The notes beneath the pieces are model-generated. The model was not told the origin of the DNA and did not search any database. It saw nothing but the letters and a program-made list of their open reading frames with translations. A DNA stretch of 13,567 nucleotides from JBEKYD01 sp049509915 (GTDB lineage: Bacteria > Acidobacteriota > Terriglobia > Bryobacterales > Bryobacteraceae), in NCBI GenBank assembly GCA_049509915.1, contig JBEKZL010000212.1, positions 1 through 13,567 of the forward strand, written 5' to 3'. How positions within the stretch are numbered: position 1 is the first letter of the stretch; every line of letters starts with the position of its first letter. This document shows, in pieces, positions 1 to 7,340 of the stretch. The translations under genes were made by a program, and so were the position numbers.

Positions 1-2966
1 ACGTGATCGAGGCCGCCGTAGCCGATGTCGTACGCCCAGCCGTCGCCGCCCAGAATCCAGACGCTCTTCTTGACCAGCGAATCGGCCATGGCCGCCAGGT
101 TGCGCGCCTCCAGGGTGACGACGCCGACGAGCTTTTCCTTGAGCAGCCGGACCCGTTCGCGTTGGGCGAAAATGCCGGGCTCGGTGGATTGGTCGGCCTT
201 CAGAATCGCCTCCGCCAGCTCCTCGCCGATCGTCATTCCCATGCGCGCCACCAGCTCCCGCGCGTATTCGTTCTGCTTGTCGACGGCCAGGCGCATTCCC
301 AGACCGAATTCGGCGTTGTCTTCGAACAGCGAGTTCGACCAGGTGGGGCCGTGGCCTTCGGCATTGGTGCAGTATGGCGTGCTGGGCAGGTTGCCGCCAT
401 AAATCGACGAGCAGCCGGTAGCGTTGCCAATATAGGTGCGGTCGCCGAAAAGCTGGGTCAGCAGCTTGATGTACGGGGTTTCGCCGCAGCCCGAGCAGGC
501 GCCCGAGAATTCGAACAGGGGCCGGAGCAACTGCACGTCCTTGACCTGGTTCATGGAGAGCGTGTCGCGGCCGGTTTCGGGAAGCTTCAGGAAGAAATCC
601 CAATTGGCGGCTTCCGACTCGCGCAGCGGCGACTGCGCCACCATATTAATGGCGCGATGCTTGACTTCCGTCTTGCTTTTCACCGGGCAGACCTGCACGC
701 ACAACGTGCAGCCGGTGCAATCTTCCGGCGCCACCTGGAGGGTATATTTGCGCTCCTTGAAATCCTTCCAGCGGGCGGGCACGGCTTTGAAGGTGCCGGG
801 CGCGCCTTCCAGATACGCTGTGTCGTAAACCTTGGCGCGAATGGTGGCGTGCGGGCAGACCAGCACGCACTTGCCGCACTGAATGCAGATCTCCTCGTCC
901 CAGACCGGGATTTCGAGGGCGATATTGCGTTTCTCCCACTGTGTGGTGGCGCTGGGGAAAGTACCGTCCACGGGGGTGAGGCTCACCGGCAGCTCGTCGC
1001 CTTCTCCGGCCAGCATGCGGGCCGTAACCTTCTGTACAAATTCGGGGGCGTTGGCAGGCACCGGTTGGCGAATGTCGAATAGCGAGGTGACTGCGTCGGG
1101 AACCTTCACGCGATGGAGATGGCCGACGGCCTCGTCCACGGCGGCGTAGTTCTTTTGCACCACGGTATCGCCGCGCTTGCCGTAGGTTTTCTTGATGGCG
1201 TGCTTGATGGCGTCGATGGCCTCTTCGGGCGGCAGCACACCGCTGATGGCGAAGAAACAGGTCTGCATGATGGTGTTGATGCGCCCGCCCATGCCGGTCT
1301 GCTTGGCCACTTCATAGCCATCGATCACGTAGAACTTGAGTTGCTTGTCGAGTATCTGGCGCTGCACGGTGCGCGGCAGGTGGTCCCAGATTTCCTCCGG
1401 CCCGTAGGAGCTGTTGAGCAGGAACGTGGCGCCCTTTTCGGCGTACTTTAGCACGTCAATGCGCTCCAGGAAGGAAAACTGATGGCAGGCGACGAAGCTG
1501 GCCTTTGTAATCAGATAGCTGGAATGGAGCGGCTTGGGGCCGAAGCGCAGGTGCGAGATGGTGATGGCGCCGGATTTCTTGGAATCGTAGACGAAGTAGC
1601 CTTGGGCGAAGTTGTCGGTTTCCTCGCCGATGATCTTGATGGAATTCTTGTTGGCGCCCACGGTGCCATCGGCGCCCAGGCCGTAGAACAGGGCGCGCAC
1701 GGTGCCCGGCACTTCGGTGGAATAAGCCGGGTCGTAGTCGAGGCTGGTGTGGGTAACGTCGTCGTTGATGCCGACGGTGAAATGGTTCTTGGGCGATGGC
1801 TTGTGCAGCTCGTCGAATACTGCCTTGACCATGGCGGGCGTGAATTCCTTGGAGGAAAGCCCGTAACGGCCGCCGATGACCCGTTTGGAGACGCCGGCTT
1901 GCGCCAAGCCGGTCAGCACTTCCACGTAGAGCGGCTCGCCCAGGGCGCCGGGTTCCTTGGTGCGGTCGAGCACGGCCAGGGATTTCACCGTAGCGGGCAG
2001 CGCGGCGAGAAACTTTTCGGTGTCGAACGGCAGGAACAGCCGGACCTTCAGTACGCCCACCTTTTCCCCGGCCGCGTTCATGGCCTCGACGGCTTCGTGC
2101 GCCACTTCCGCGCCCGAGCCCATGATGACGATCACACGCTCGGCGTCCGGCGCGCCCTCATAATCGAACAGGTGATAGTGGCGTCCCACCACGCGGGCGA
2201 ACTTGTCCATCACGCTCTGCACGATGGCGGGGGTGGCCGAGTAGAACGAATTGCAGGCTTCGCGCGCCTGGAAGTAGAAATCCGGGTTCTGGGCGGTGCC
2301 GCGAATCACGGGATGCTCCGGCGACAGGGCCCGCGCGCGGTGCGCCATCACCAGGTCTTCGTCGATCATGGCGCGGATGTCTTCGCGCGAAAGCTGCTCT
2401 ACTTTGGCTACTTCGTGGGAGGTGCGGAAACCGTCGAAGAAATGCAGGAAGGGCACGCGCGCCTCTAGCGTGGCGGCGTGGGCGATCAGCGCCAGGTCCA
2501 TCACTTCCTGTACCGAACACGACGACAGTTGGGCGAAACCGGTGGAGCGGGCGCTCATCACGTCGGAATGGTCGCCGAAAATCGAGAGCGCGTGCGCCGC
2601 CACGGTCCGCGCCGCGATGTGGAACACGGTGGGGGTGAGCTCGCCGGCGATCTTATACATATTGGGGATCATGAGCAGCAGACCCTGGGCGGCGGTGAAG
2701 GTGGTGCAGAGCGAGCCGGCCTGGAGGGCGCCGTGCAGGGCGCCGGCCGCGCCGCCCTCGCTTTGCATTTCGATTACCGTAGGCACGGTATCCCAAATGT
2801 TGGTCTTGCCTTCAGCCGACCACTGGTCTGCCCATTCGCCCATGTTGGACGACGGCGTAATGGGATAAATCGCGATGACTTCACTGGCCTGGTGAGCGAC
2901 ATAAGCGGCGGCCTCGTTGCCATCGATAGTCACTTTAGGCCGGGTTACGGCAGATGGGCTGGACAT
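1..2966 (-). CDS. nifJ: Pyruvate:ferredoxin (flavodoxin) oxidoreductase, C-terminus cut by window edge
   Basis: This cytoplasmic iron-sulfur enzyme oxidatively decarboxylates pyruvate with CoA to acetyl-CoA and CO2 and reduces ferredoxin or flavodoxin. The visible 988 codons are open throughout, against about 1,170-1,200 in the single-chain family, so roughly the last 190 residues lie outside. The N-terminal pyruvate-site motif YPITPSS is at residues 34-40. The gamma-type domain carries GLGADGTVGANK from about 429. Two ferredoxin clusters follow, with Cys 694/697/700/704 and Cys 750/753/756/760. The TPP domain opens with CSGCGE (Cys 824 and 827), its cluster ligands, and carries the Mg-TPP motif GDGWAYDIGYGGLDH at 974-988. 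The ATG at 2966 is preceded by a strong GGAAGGGG ribosome site (about 2971-2978). The gene stands alone on its strand; no ferredoxin gene is next to it here. Identification is close to certain; physiological direction cannot be read from sequence. Confidence 0.97.
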   Translation of the reverse strand, partial: MSSPSAVTRPKVTIDGNEAAAYVAHQASEVIAIYPITPSSNMGEWADQWSAEGKTNIWDTVPTVIEMQSEGGAAGALHGALQAGSLCTTFTAAQGLLLMIPNMYKIAGELTPTVFHIAARTVAAHALSIFGDHSDVMSARSTGFAQLSSCSVQEVMDLALIAHAATLEARVPFLHFFDGFRTSHEVAKVEQLSREDIRAMIDEDLVMAHRARALSPEHPVIRGTAQNPDFYFQAREACNSFYSATPAIVQSVMDKFARVVGRHYHLFDYEGAPDAERVIVIMGSGAEVAHEAVEAMNAAGEKVGVLKVRLFLPFDTEKFLAALPATVKSLAVLDRTKEPGALGEPLYVEVLTGLAQAGVSKRVIGGRYGLSSKEFTPAMVKAVFDELHKPSPKNHFTVGINDDVTHTSLDYDPAYSTEVPGTVRALFYGLGADGTVGANKNSIKIIGEETDNFAQGYFVYDSKKSGAITISHLRFGPKPLHSSYLITKASFVACHQFSFLERIDVLKYAEKGATFLLNSSYGPEEIWDHLPRTVQRQILDKQLKFYVIDGYEVAKQTGMGGRINTIMQTCFFAISGVLPPEEAIDAIKHAIKKTYGKRGDTVVQKNYAAVDEAVGHLHRVKVPDAVTSLFDIRQPVPANAPEFVQKVTARMLAGEGDELPVSLTPVDGTFPSATTQWEKRNIALEIPVWDEEICIQCGKCVLVCPHATIRAKVYDTAYLEGAPGTFKAVPARWKDFKERKYTLQVAPEDCTGCTLCVQVCPVKSKTEVKHRAINMVAQSPLRESEAANWDFFLKLPETGRDTLSMNQVKDVQLLRPLFEFSGACSGCGETPYIKLLTQLFGDRTYIGNATGCSSIYGGNLPSTPYCTNAEGHGPTWSNSLFEDNAEFGLGMRLAVDKQNEYARELVARMGMTIGEELAEAILKADQSTEPGIFAQRERVRLLKEKLVGVVTLEARNLAAMADSLVKKSVWILGGDGWAYDIGYGGLDH

Positions 2967-3006
2967 TTTCCCCTTCCTTTTTGGTTGGATGAGCTTCTAA
3001 GAAACG

Positions 3007-3039
3007 ATTATAAGACCTGTTTGTCGTAAAAATCCACAA
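3007..3039 (-). promoter_or_regulatory. nifJ promoter with perfect -10 box and an imperfect dyad
   Basis: On the minus strand TATAAT (3012-3007) lies 41 bases before the nifJ ATG, which would give a leader of about 30-35 nt. No good -35 hexamer is found at 17-18 bp. Instead an imperfect dyad TTGT-N11-ACAA spans 3021-3039, in the position where an activator or redox repressor could act. It is reminiscent of a Rex site, but the inner bases do not match well and no regulator gene is adjacent. The -10 call is fairly firm; the operator is a guess. Confidence 0.5.
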
Positions 3040-3241
3040 CTTTTTAGAACCGACCTGCGGGATATCTCCTAAGTCGCTCAGATACTAGTGGATGGGAGCA
3101 CGCGCCAAATGGGACGAAAAAGGTATCGAACTGCGCCGATCAACCGGCGGCTGGGTTCGTTCGGGGTCGAGGCCAGTTGGGATTATTGGCTGCAACAAAA
3201 AGACGAGGCTACCCTCCACCTCGAAATGTAGCATGCGGCAC

Positions 3242-3255
3242 GGGTGAATTCACCC
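3242..3255. repeat. Perfect 14-bp palindrome GGGTGAATTCACCC
   Basis: The two 7-bp halves are exact reverse complements with no spacer, the geometry of a site for a dimeric DNA-binding protein. It lies about 270 bp upstream of nifJ and 85 bp downstream of the dehydrogenase remnant, so no target gene is obvious. Confidence 0.6.
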
Positions 3256-3337
3256 TGCTTGGCGGGCACCAATACACGTATATAAGGAGTTGTTTTTCCG
3301 GAATTCGGTGGATGGGGGCGGAAGGCGAGCTGGACCT

Positions 3338-3631
3338 TCACATCCCGTGTCCGCCGCCGACGTAAATCCTCTGTCCCGTGACCCAGCGGGCCTGCCCGGA
3401 TTCGAGGGGTGAGCACCTCGTCGGCGGATTTGGCCTGTTGCGAGTAGTAGAACGGCGCCCCTGGCTGGCCTGCCGAATCGCTCCGCACACCCGTTTCGGT
3501 TGCCGAAAGTAGTGCAGAAACACCTTCGATCCTTGCGCGGCGAAGGCTCGCGCAATTCCCGCCCCGATGCCATGGGGATTGTTGGCGCCGGTGATCAGGA
3601 CAACCTTCTCTTTGAGCCCTGGTTCGATCAT
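3338..3631 (-). pseudogene. Short-chain dehydrogenase/reductase (SDR) remnant, internally deleted and frameshifted
   Basis: The first 45 or so codons encode a normal SDR start: a beta strand, the NAD(P)-binding glycine motif TGANNPHGIGAGIA, and AFAAQGSKVFLHYFRQP. The last 21 encode a normal SDR end, ESGQARWVTGQRIYVGGGHGM. SDRs are about 250 residues but only 97 codons remain. The catalytic Ser, Tyr and Lys region is absent. Between the two conserved ends a second minus frame (about 3410-3470) reads GAPFYYSQQAKSADEVL, which looks like the family sequence that should follow FRQP. The remnant therefore has a large central deletion plus at least two frame changes. The ATG at 3631 fits the family start. 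It cannot make an active enzyme. The original substrate cannot be inferred. Confidence 0.8.
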
Positions 3632-3913
3632 GATGTGACGCCCAGTAGACCGCGATCGTGGAATGGTTCCAGGCACTATCATCGCGCAGACCAGGCCGGA
3701 ATCGGCTGCCCCGCGGCCAGCGGGCCCGACCAAACTCGCGGACCGTCGTCGCGCCGTGGGGGGAGCATCGGAAGTTGGTCGAGACAAGCCCTGCAGGAAT
3801 GGCGGGGCGGCCCCATCAAACCGACGCTGGCACCTGGTGACTAGAAAAGCACGCAGCATCTACGAACCAGGCGCCGGCGGGCGACGGTTGCGGCATCATT
3901 CGAGTCTAACCGA
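3632..3913. other. Non-coding stretch between SDR remnant and padR promoter
   Basis: About 280 bases are open in several frames only because of high GC. The possible products are rich in Arg, Pro and Gly and show no motif. An upstream in-frame extension of the SDR remnant to 3859 exists but has no family resemblance. I see nothing supportable here. Confidence 0.55.
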
Positions 3914-3925
3914 ATGCGCCCAAAC

Positions 3926-3968
3926 TTGACGTCGATCATAACCAGTGTATATATTAATTGGTATATAT
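3926..3968 (+). promoter_or_regulatory. padR promoter with overlapping operator-like repeat
   Basis: TTGACG (3926-3931) and TATATT (3950-3955) are separated by 18 bp and form a convincing sigma-70-type promoter. The octamer GTATATAT occurs twice, at 3947-3954 and 3961-3968. The same bases also form a dyad at 3948-3967 in which 16 of 20 positions are symmetric. The dyad covers the -10 box and the expected start point, so a bound dimer would block transcription. PadR proteins commonly repress their own genes through AT-rich dyads, so self-repression is the natural reading. The leader would be only about ten nucleotides. Confidence 0.6.
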
Positions 3969-3970
3969 CC

Positions 3971-4339
3971 ATGAAAAAGCCTCCGACTCCTGAGAGTTTC
4001 CTTCCCCTGAAGCCAAACTGGTTTCACATACTGCTGTCGTTGGCCGACCAGGAACAGCACGGCTACGGGATCATGCAGGAGGTGCTGGAGCGCACCGGGG
4101 GGAAGGTGCGGCTCTGGCCGGCCACGTTGTACGGGACGCTGAAGCGGCTGATCGAGGAAGACCTAATCGAGGGATCGGGCGACCGTCCGGCAGCGGAACT
4201 GGACGACGCGCGGCGGCGCTACTACAAGCTGAGCACGCTCGGGCGGAAGGTGCTGGCGGGGGAGAGCGAACGGCTGGAGGACCTGGTTCGCCTGATTCGC
4301 GCCAAGCGCGGGCTGGCGAAACGGGAGGCGGAATCATGA
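3971..4339 (+). CDS. PadR-family transcriptional regulator
   Basis: This small cytoplasmic winged-helix repressor (122 residues) probably controls itself and the permease gene downstream. Family marks include FHILLSLADQEQHGYGIMQEV around residues 17-37, then LWPATLYGTLKRLIEEDLIEG, the recognition-helix and wing region. RRYYKLSTLGR around 80-90 is followed by a C-terminal helix with several Arg and Lys. I chose the ATG at 3971 because the family sequence begins just after it; the upstream ATG at 3914 would start before the promoter. There is no clear ribosome site, which fits a very short or leaderless transcript. The inducer is unknown. Pairing of padR with ADOP permeases is common in Acidobacteria. 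The stop overlaps an ATG (ATGA at 4336-4339) that opens only 11 codons. Confidence 0.93.
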   Translation: MKKPPTPESFLPLKPNWFHILLSLADQEQHGYGIMQEVLERTGGKVRLWPATLYGTLKRLIEEDLIEGSGDRPAAELDDARRRYYKLSTLGRKVLAGESERLEDLVRLIRAKRGLAKREAES

Positions 4340-4575
4340 ACGGGACGGGAGGCCGCGAACCGGGCGGGTAGCCAGCACCGGGAACCGTCCCGGCGCTTCC
4401 TCGACAAGGCAGACGAAACCCCCAGCTGCCGCGCAGCGGATTGAGCCGGCCCGGCAGACGGATCGGGTGTCCGTTTTCAGGACGCCCTGTCCGATTGTGA
4501 ACGCGCGGCCACATCCTCGACCCTTACCTTACCGTCACTTAGCGATTGGCAGCACGACTGCCTGCTAGCCCGGTC
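4340..4575 (+). other. padR-permease gap, possibly a decayed permease prefix region
   Basis: In relatives the permease often starts directly at or near the padR stop and carries a prefix domain of about 60-90 residues before the first membrane helix. Here an ATG overlaps the padR stop (ATGA) but stops after 11 codons at 4371. The 236-bp gap is about the length of such a prefix. One frame is open from 4338 to a stop at 4566-4568, but I recognise no prefix sequence in it. A hairpin lies at 4378-4393. Decay is inference from length and position only. Confidence 0.35.
4378..4393. repeat. Short hairpin between padR and the permease
   Basis: CCGGGA and TCCCGG form a perfect 6-bp GC stem with an ACCG loop, 39 bases after the padR stop. 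No T-run follows, so it is a weak terminator or transcript-stability candidate at best. Confidence 0.35.
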
Positions 4576-6960
4576 ATGGATCTGCGAATCGCGTTTCGCT
4601 CTCTCCGCAAGGACCCTGGGTTTGCCCTCGTGGCGGTGGTGGTGATGGCCCTCGGGATCGGGGCCAATTCGGCGGTATTCAGCGTGGTCGACGCAGTCTT
4701 GCTCAAGCCGCTGGCGTATCGCGATCCCGATCGGATCGTCACTCTCTCCTCGCTTTGGAGAAAGACCGGCCACCGTGGCCAGGTTTCCGCGCCCGATTTT
4801 CACGATTGGCACGACCAGAGCCGCTCATTTTCCACCATGGCTTTCTACTACGACGACACCGCCGCCGCCACGGTCGGGGCCGTGGCCGAATACACGTCGT
4901 TCGCCGCTGTGGGGCCGGAGTTCTTCGACGTCTTCGCGGTGCGGCCCGCGATCGGCCGCGAGTTCTCCGCCGAAGAGCGCAAAGCTGCGTCGGCCGTGCT
5001 GATCGGCTACGCCTATTGGCAGAAGCATTTCGGCGGGCGCCCGGAAGCGTTGGGGCAGACGATCCGCATGGCGGAGATGAACCTGACGATCGTCGGAGTG
5101 ATGCCGGCGGGATTCAGTTTTCCCCACAAGACGGACATTTGGGTGACAGTCGATTCCTTTTTCCCCGAGACGCCTTCGCGTTCCGCGCATAACTATCGAG
5201 TGGTGGGTCGGCTGAAACCGGGAGTCAGCTTGGAGCAGGCCCAGGCGGAGATGGCCGGCATCGGGGCGCGGCTGGAAAACCAGTATCCGGACAGCAATCG
5301 GGGCAAGAACGTGGCCGTGCTGCGCATGCGCGATTCCATGGTTAGCAACATAAAGACCATGCTGTACGTGCTGCTGGGCGCGGTGGGGTTGGTACTATTG
5401 ATCGCCTGCGCCAACGTGGCCAACCTGCTGCTGGCCAAGGCCACAGCGCGCACGCGGGAGATCGCCATTCGCGCCGCGGTGGGAGCCAGCCGCGGGCGCA
5501 TCGTGCGGCAACTGATCGTGGAGAGCCTGCTGCTGGCGGCCGTGGCTGGGGCCGTCGGCGTGCTGCTGGCCGAGTGGGGATCGAGCGCCCTGGTGGCTCT
5601 GGCGCCAAGTGACGTGCCGCGTTTGGCGGAAGCCGGCATCGATGGCAGCGTGCTGGCATACACCTTGGGGATCTCAGTTTTGGCCAGCCTGCTGTTCGGG
5701 TTGGCTCCGGCCATTGAGGCTTCGCGCGTGGATCTGAACGCCGCGCTGAAGCAGGGCGGGGCCAGGGCGGCCGGGGGCGGAGCCCATCGCATTCGCAGCG
5801 GGTTGGTAGTGGCCGAGATCGCTCTTTCGGTGGTCTTGCTGGCCGGCGCCGGGTTGCTGATGAAGAGCTTTTTGACGCTCCAGAACGTGGCGCTGGGCTT
5901 CCGTTCCGATCACGTTCTGGTGATGCAGGCCGACGTGCCGGCGTTGAATGAAGCGGGAGCCCGCCGCGCCAGCCAGTTCTACAAAGCTCTCATTGCCGAT
6001 GTGGCCGCGTTGCCTGGAGTGGTGGCTGCCGGTGGAACGGCGGCGCCGCCGGGCCAGACGATTTCCGATGGAAGCTACTGGACCGATCACATGCCCGACC
6101 ACCTGGCCGTATCGGCTCCGCAGGCCGTCTTTTCGGTGGTTTCGCCAGGCGCTTTCGGAGCCCTGAAAATCCCCCTGAAAAGTGGGCGCGACTTCGATGC
6201 CCGCGATGGATTCGACGCCCCACGCACCGCCATCGTCAACGAGCGCCTGGCGCGCCAATCCTTTCCCGGCCAGAACCCCATCGGCCACGCCATCCTTTGC
6301 GGCTTCGATTCCATTAAGCCGGCGCCGATGAAGATTGTAGGTGTCGTGGGCGACATACGCCAACTCGGCCCCGCCACGCCGCCATGGCCGGAGATCTACA
6401 TGCCCTATGAGCAGCACCCGAGAGGCGATTTCCAACTGCTGGCGCGGACGGCGGCGGATCCCCTGGCGCTCTCCCAAACCCTTCGCCGCATGGTGCGCGA
6501 CCGCAATCCGAACGTACCCGCAAAATTGTCGACGCTCGAACAGAACCTGGCCGACAATGTCGCTGCGCCGCGTTTCCGCACCCTGCTGCTGGGCATCTTC
6601 GCGGGCCTGGCGGTATGCTTGGCCATGGCGGGCGTCTACGGCGTAATGGCATATGCGGTGGGGCAGAGGAACAACGAAATCGGCCTGCGCATGGCGCTGG
6701 GCGCGAGCCGCAGCGATGTGCTCGGGCTGGTGCTGCGCCAGGGCTTGGCCTACGTGGCGCTGGGTCTGGCACTCGGTTTGGGCGGCGCTTTCACCGCCAC
6801 CCGCTTGCTCGCGAGCCTCCTGTTCGAAGTGAAACCGGCCGACCCGGCCACCTACGCGGGAGTCGCCGCGTTGCTGGCTGCGGTAGCTCTGGCCGCAGCC
6901 TACGTGCCCGCGCGCCGCGCCACCAAAGTGGATCCGCTGATGGCGCTCCGGCAGGAATGA
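4576..6960 (+). CDS. ADOP-type duplicated MacB/FtsX-family permease
   Basis: This is an inner-membrane permease of the acidobacterial duplicated orphan permease type, 794 residues, near the family's usual 800. It has two MacB/FtsX units in tandem: a first helix (about 16-38) and an extracytoplasmic MacB-like domain (about 45-255), then helices near 262-285, 315-340 and 360-380. The second unit has helices near 409-432, 670-695, 717-740 and 759-780 around a second extracytoplasmic domain. Both FtsX units carry the characteristic E(I)xxRxALGAS-type motif: TREIAIRAAVGASRGRI in the first, NEIGLRMALGASRSDV in the second. It ends with DPLMALRQE. No ATPase gene is adjacent, hence 'orphan'. The ATG at 4576 begins the conserved MDLRIAFRSLRKDPGF; a TTG at 4546 is the only earlier start, and neither has a clear ribosome site. 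The substrate is unknown. PadR upstream is the likely regulator. Confidence 0.93.
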   Translation: MDLRIAFRSLRKDPGFALVAVVVMALGIGANSAVFSVVDAVLLKPLAYRDPDRIVTLSSLWRKTGHRGQVSAPDFHDWHDQSRSFSTMAFYYDDTAAATVGAVAEYTSFAAVGPEFFDVFAVRPAIGREFSAEERKAASAVLIGYAYWQKHFGGRPEALGQTIRMAEMNLTIVGVMPAGFSFPHKTDIWVTVDSFFPETPSRSAHNYRVVGRLKPGVSLEQAQAEMAGIGARLENQYPDSNRGKNVAVLRMRDSMVSNIKTMLYVLLGAVGLVLLIACANVANLLLAKATARTREIAIRAAVGASRGRIVRQLIVESLLLAAVAGAVGVLLAEWGSSALVALAPSDVPRLAEAGIDGSVLAYTLGISVLASLLFGLAPAIEASRVDLNAALKQGGARAAGGGAHRIRSGLVVAEIALSVVLLAGAGLLMKSFLTLQNVALGFRSDHVLVMQADVPALNEAGARRASQFYKALIADVAALPGVVAAGGTAAPPGQTISDGSYWTDHMPDHLAVSAPQAVFSVVSPGAFGALKIPLKSGRDFDARDGFDAPRTAIVNERLARQSFPGQNPIGHAILCGFDSIKPAPMKIVGVVGDIRQLGPATPPWPEIYMPYEQHPRGDFQLLARTAADPLALSQTLRRMVRDRNPNVPAKLSTLEQNLADNVAAPRFRTLLLGIFAGLAVCLAMAGVYGVMAYAVGQRNNEIGLRMALGASRSDVLGLVLRQGLAYVALGLALGLGGAFTATRLLASLLFEVKPADPATYAGVAALLAAVALAAAYVPARRATKVDPLMALRQE

Positions 6961-7309
6961 CGATTCGGGCCCGCTGCCAACCCCAAGGGATGTTATTGGG
7001 CAGAGCATCGTTTCTCGTGGCCCTGCACGCGGCTCCTTCGGTGGAGTAGCAGGCGCTGTCGCCCGCAGCCGCCCGCTTCAGCCGGCCATCGCCAGTCCTG
7101 TTACGGCTTGCCGCATGGCGGGGCGGGATGGCATCCCGCGCGCCGGTTGTCGATGAACCCGCATTCCCGGCCGACGGCACCGCGCGCCCGACTGCCTGGG
7201 TTCGCTCGCCCGTGAACCTGAAAAAACGCTGAGACTTACACTGCACGTTCGGGACTAGGGTGCAGCACCTGAAACGCCGGATACCAGCCAGACCCAACGG
7301 GAGAGTACA
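6961..7309. other. Intergenic region after the permease
   Basis: About 350 bases have no supportable gene. They hold a perfect hairpin at 7123-7139 and a looser stem (CTGCAC 7241-7246 with GTGCAG 7260-7265, 13-nt loop) ahead of the Ig-protein gene. No convincing -35/-10 pair was found for that gene. Confidence 0.55.
7123..7139. repeat. Perfect 7-bp hairpin downstream of the permease
   Basis: GCGGGAT and ATCCCGC pair exactly around a GGC loop. It lies about 160 bases past the permease stop and has no T-run. It may be a copy of a dispersed palindromic element or a weak terminator; one copy cannot decide. Confidence 0.4.
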
Positions 7310-7340
7310 ATGCGTTGGCCATCGACCCGGGGGGGGGGTG
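7300..7340 (+). promoter_or_regulatory. Translation start region with ribosome site, ATG and G10 tract
   Basis: GGGAGA (7300-7305) sits a few bases before an ATG at 7310, the best start signal in the area. That ATG is not in frame with the signal peptide and Ig domains; its frame ends at 7525 without family resemblance. Between them is an unbroken run of ten Gs (7329-7338). Removing one G, or adding two, joins the ATG to the main frame. Alternatively translation starts at GTG 7338 or GTG 7344, using the G-run as ribosome site. Confidence 0.5.

Larger units (their letters stand above)
2967..3337. other. Intergenic region with no confident gene
   Basis: Apart from the nifJ promoter, about 370 bases hold little. 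A perfect 14-bp palindrome lies at 3242-3255. A 40-codon plus-strand ORF (3109-3231) has a GGGAG ten bases before its ATG. Its product resembles nothing I recognise, so I do not call it a gene. The stretch is less GC-rich than its neighbours, which fits decayed or regulatory DNA. Confidence 0.6.

Noticed and set aside
3..2468. Long plus-strand open frames (3-1082, 1482-2468) opposite nifJ
   Set aside because: They lie on the complement of a clear nifJ frame carrying every family motif. Their products are Gly/Ala/His/Arg-rich with no recognisable domain, and they are open because of high GC codon bias.
3109..3231. 40-codon plus-strand ORF with a weak GGGAG upstream
   Set aside because: No recognisable sequence, no promoter, and located in decaying DNA; a frame this short is expected by chance.
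3947..3968. Repeats near padR as the edge of a CRISPR array or mobile element
   Set aside because: Only two 8-bp copies with no spacers or further units; an operator explains them better.
5674..7008. 444-codon minus-strand frame opposite the permease
   Set aside because: Antisense shadow of the ADOP gene; His/Gln/Arg-rich product with no motif or ribosome site.
7110..7145. Rho-independent terminator for the permease at the GCGGGAT hairpin
   Set aside because: The stem is good but no T-run follows and it lies about 160 bases past the stop.
7260..7337. GTG at 7260 as start of the Ig-repeat protein
   Set aside because: It would put 26 extra residues before a normal signal peptide and has no ribosome site; GTG 7338/7344, or ATG 7310 through the G tract, fit better.
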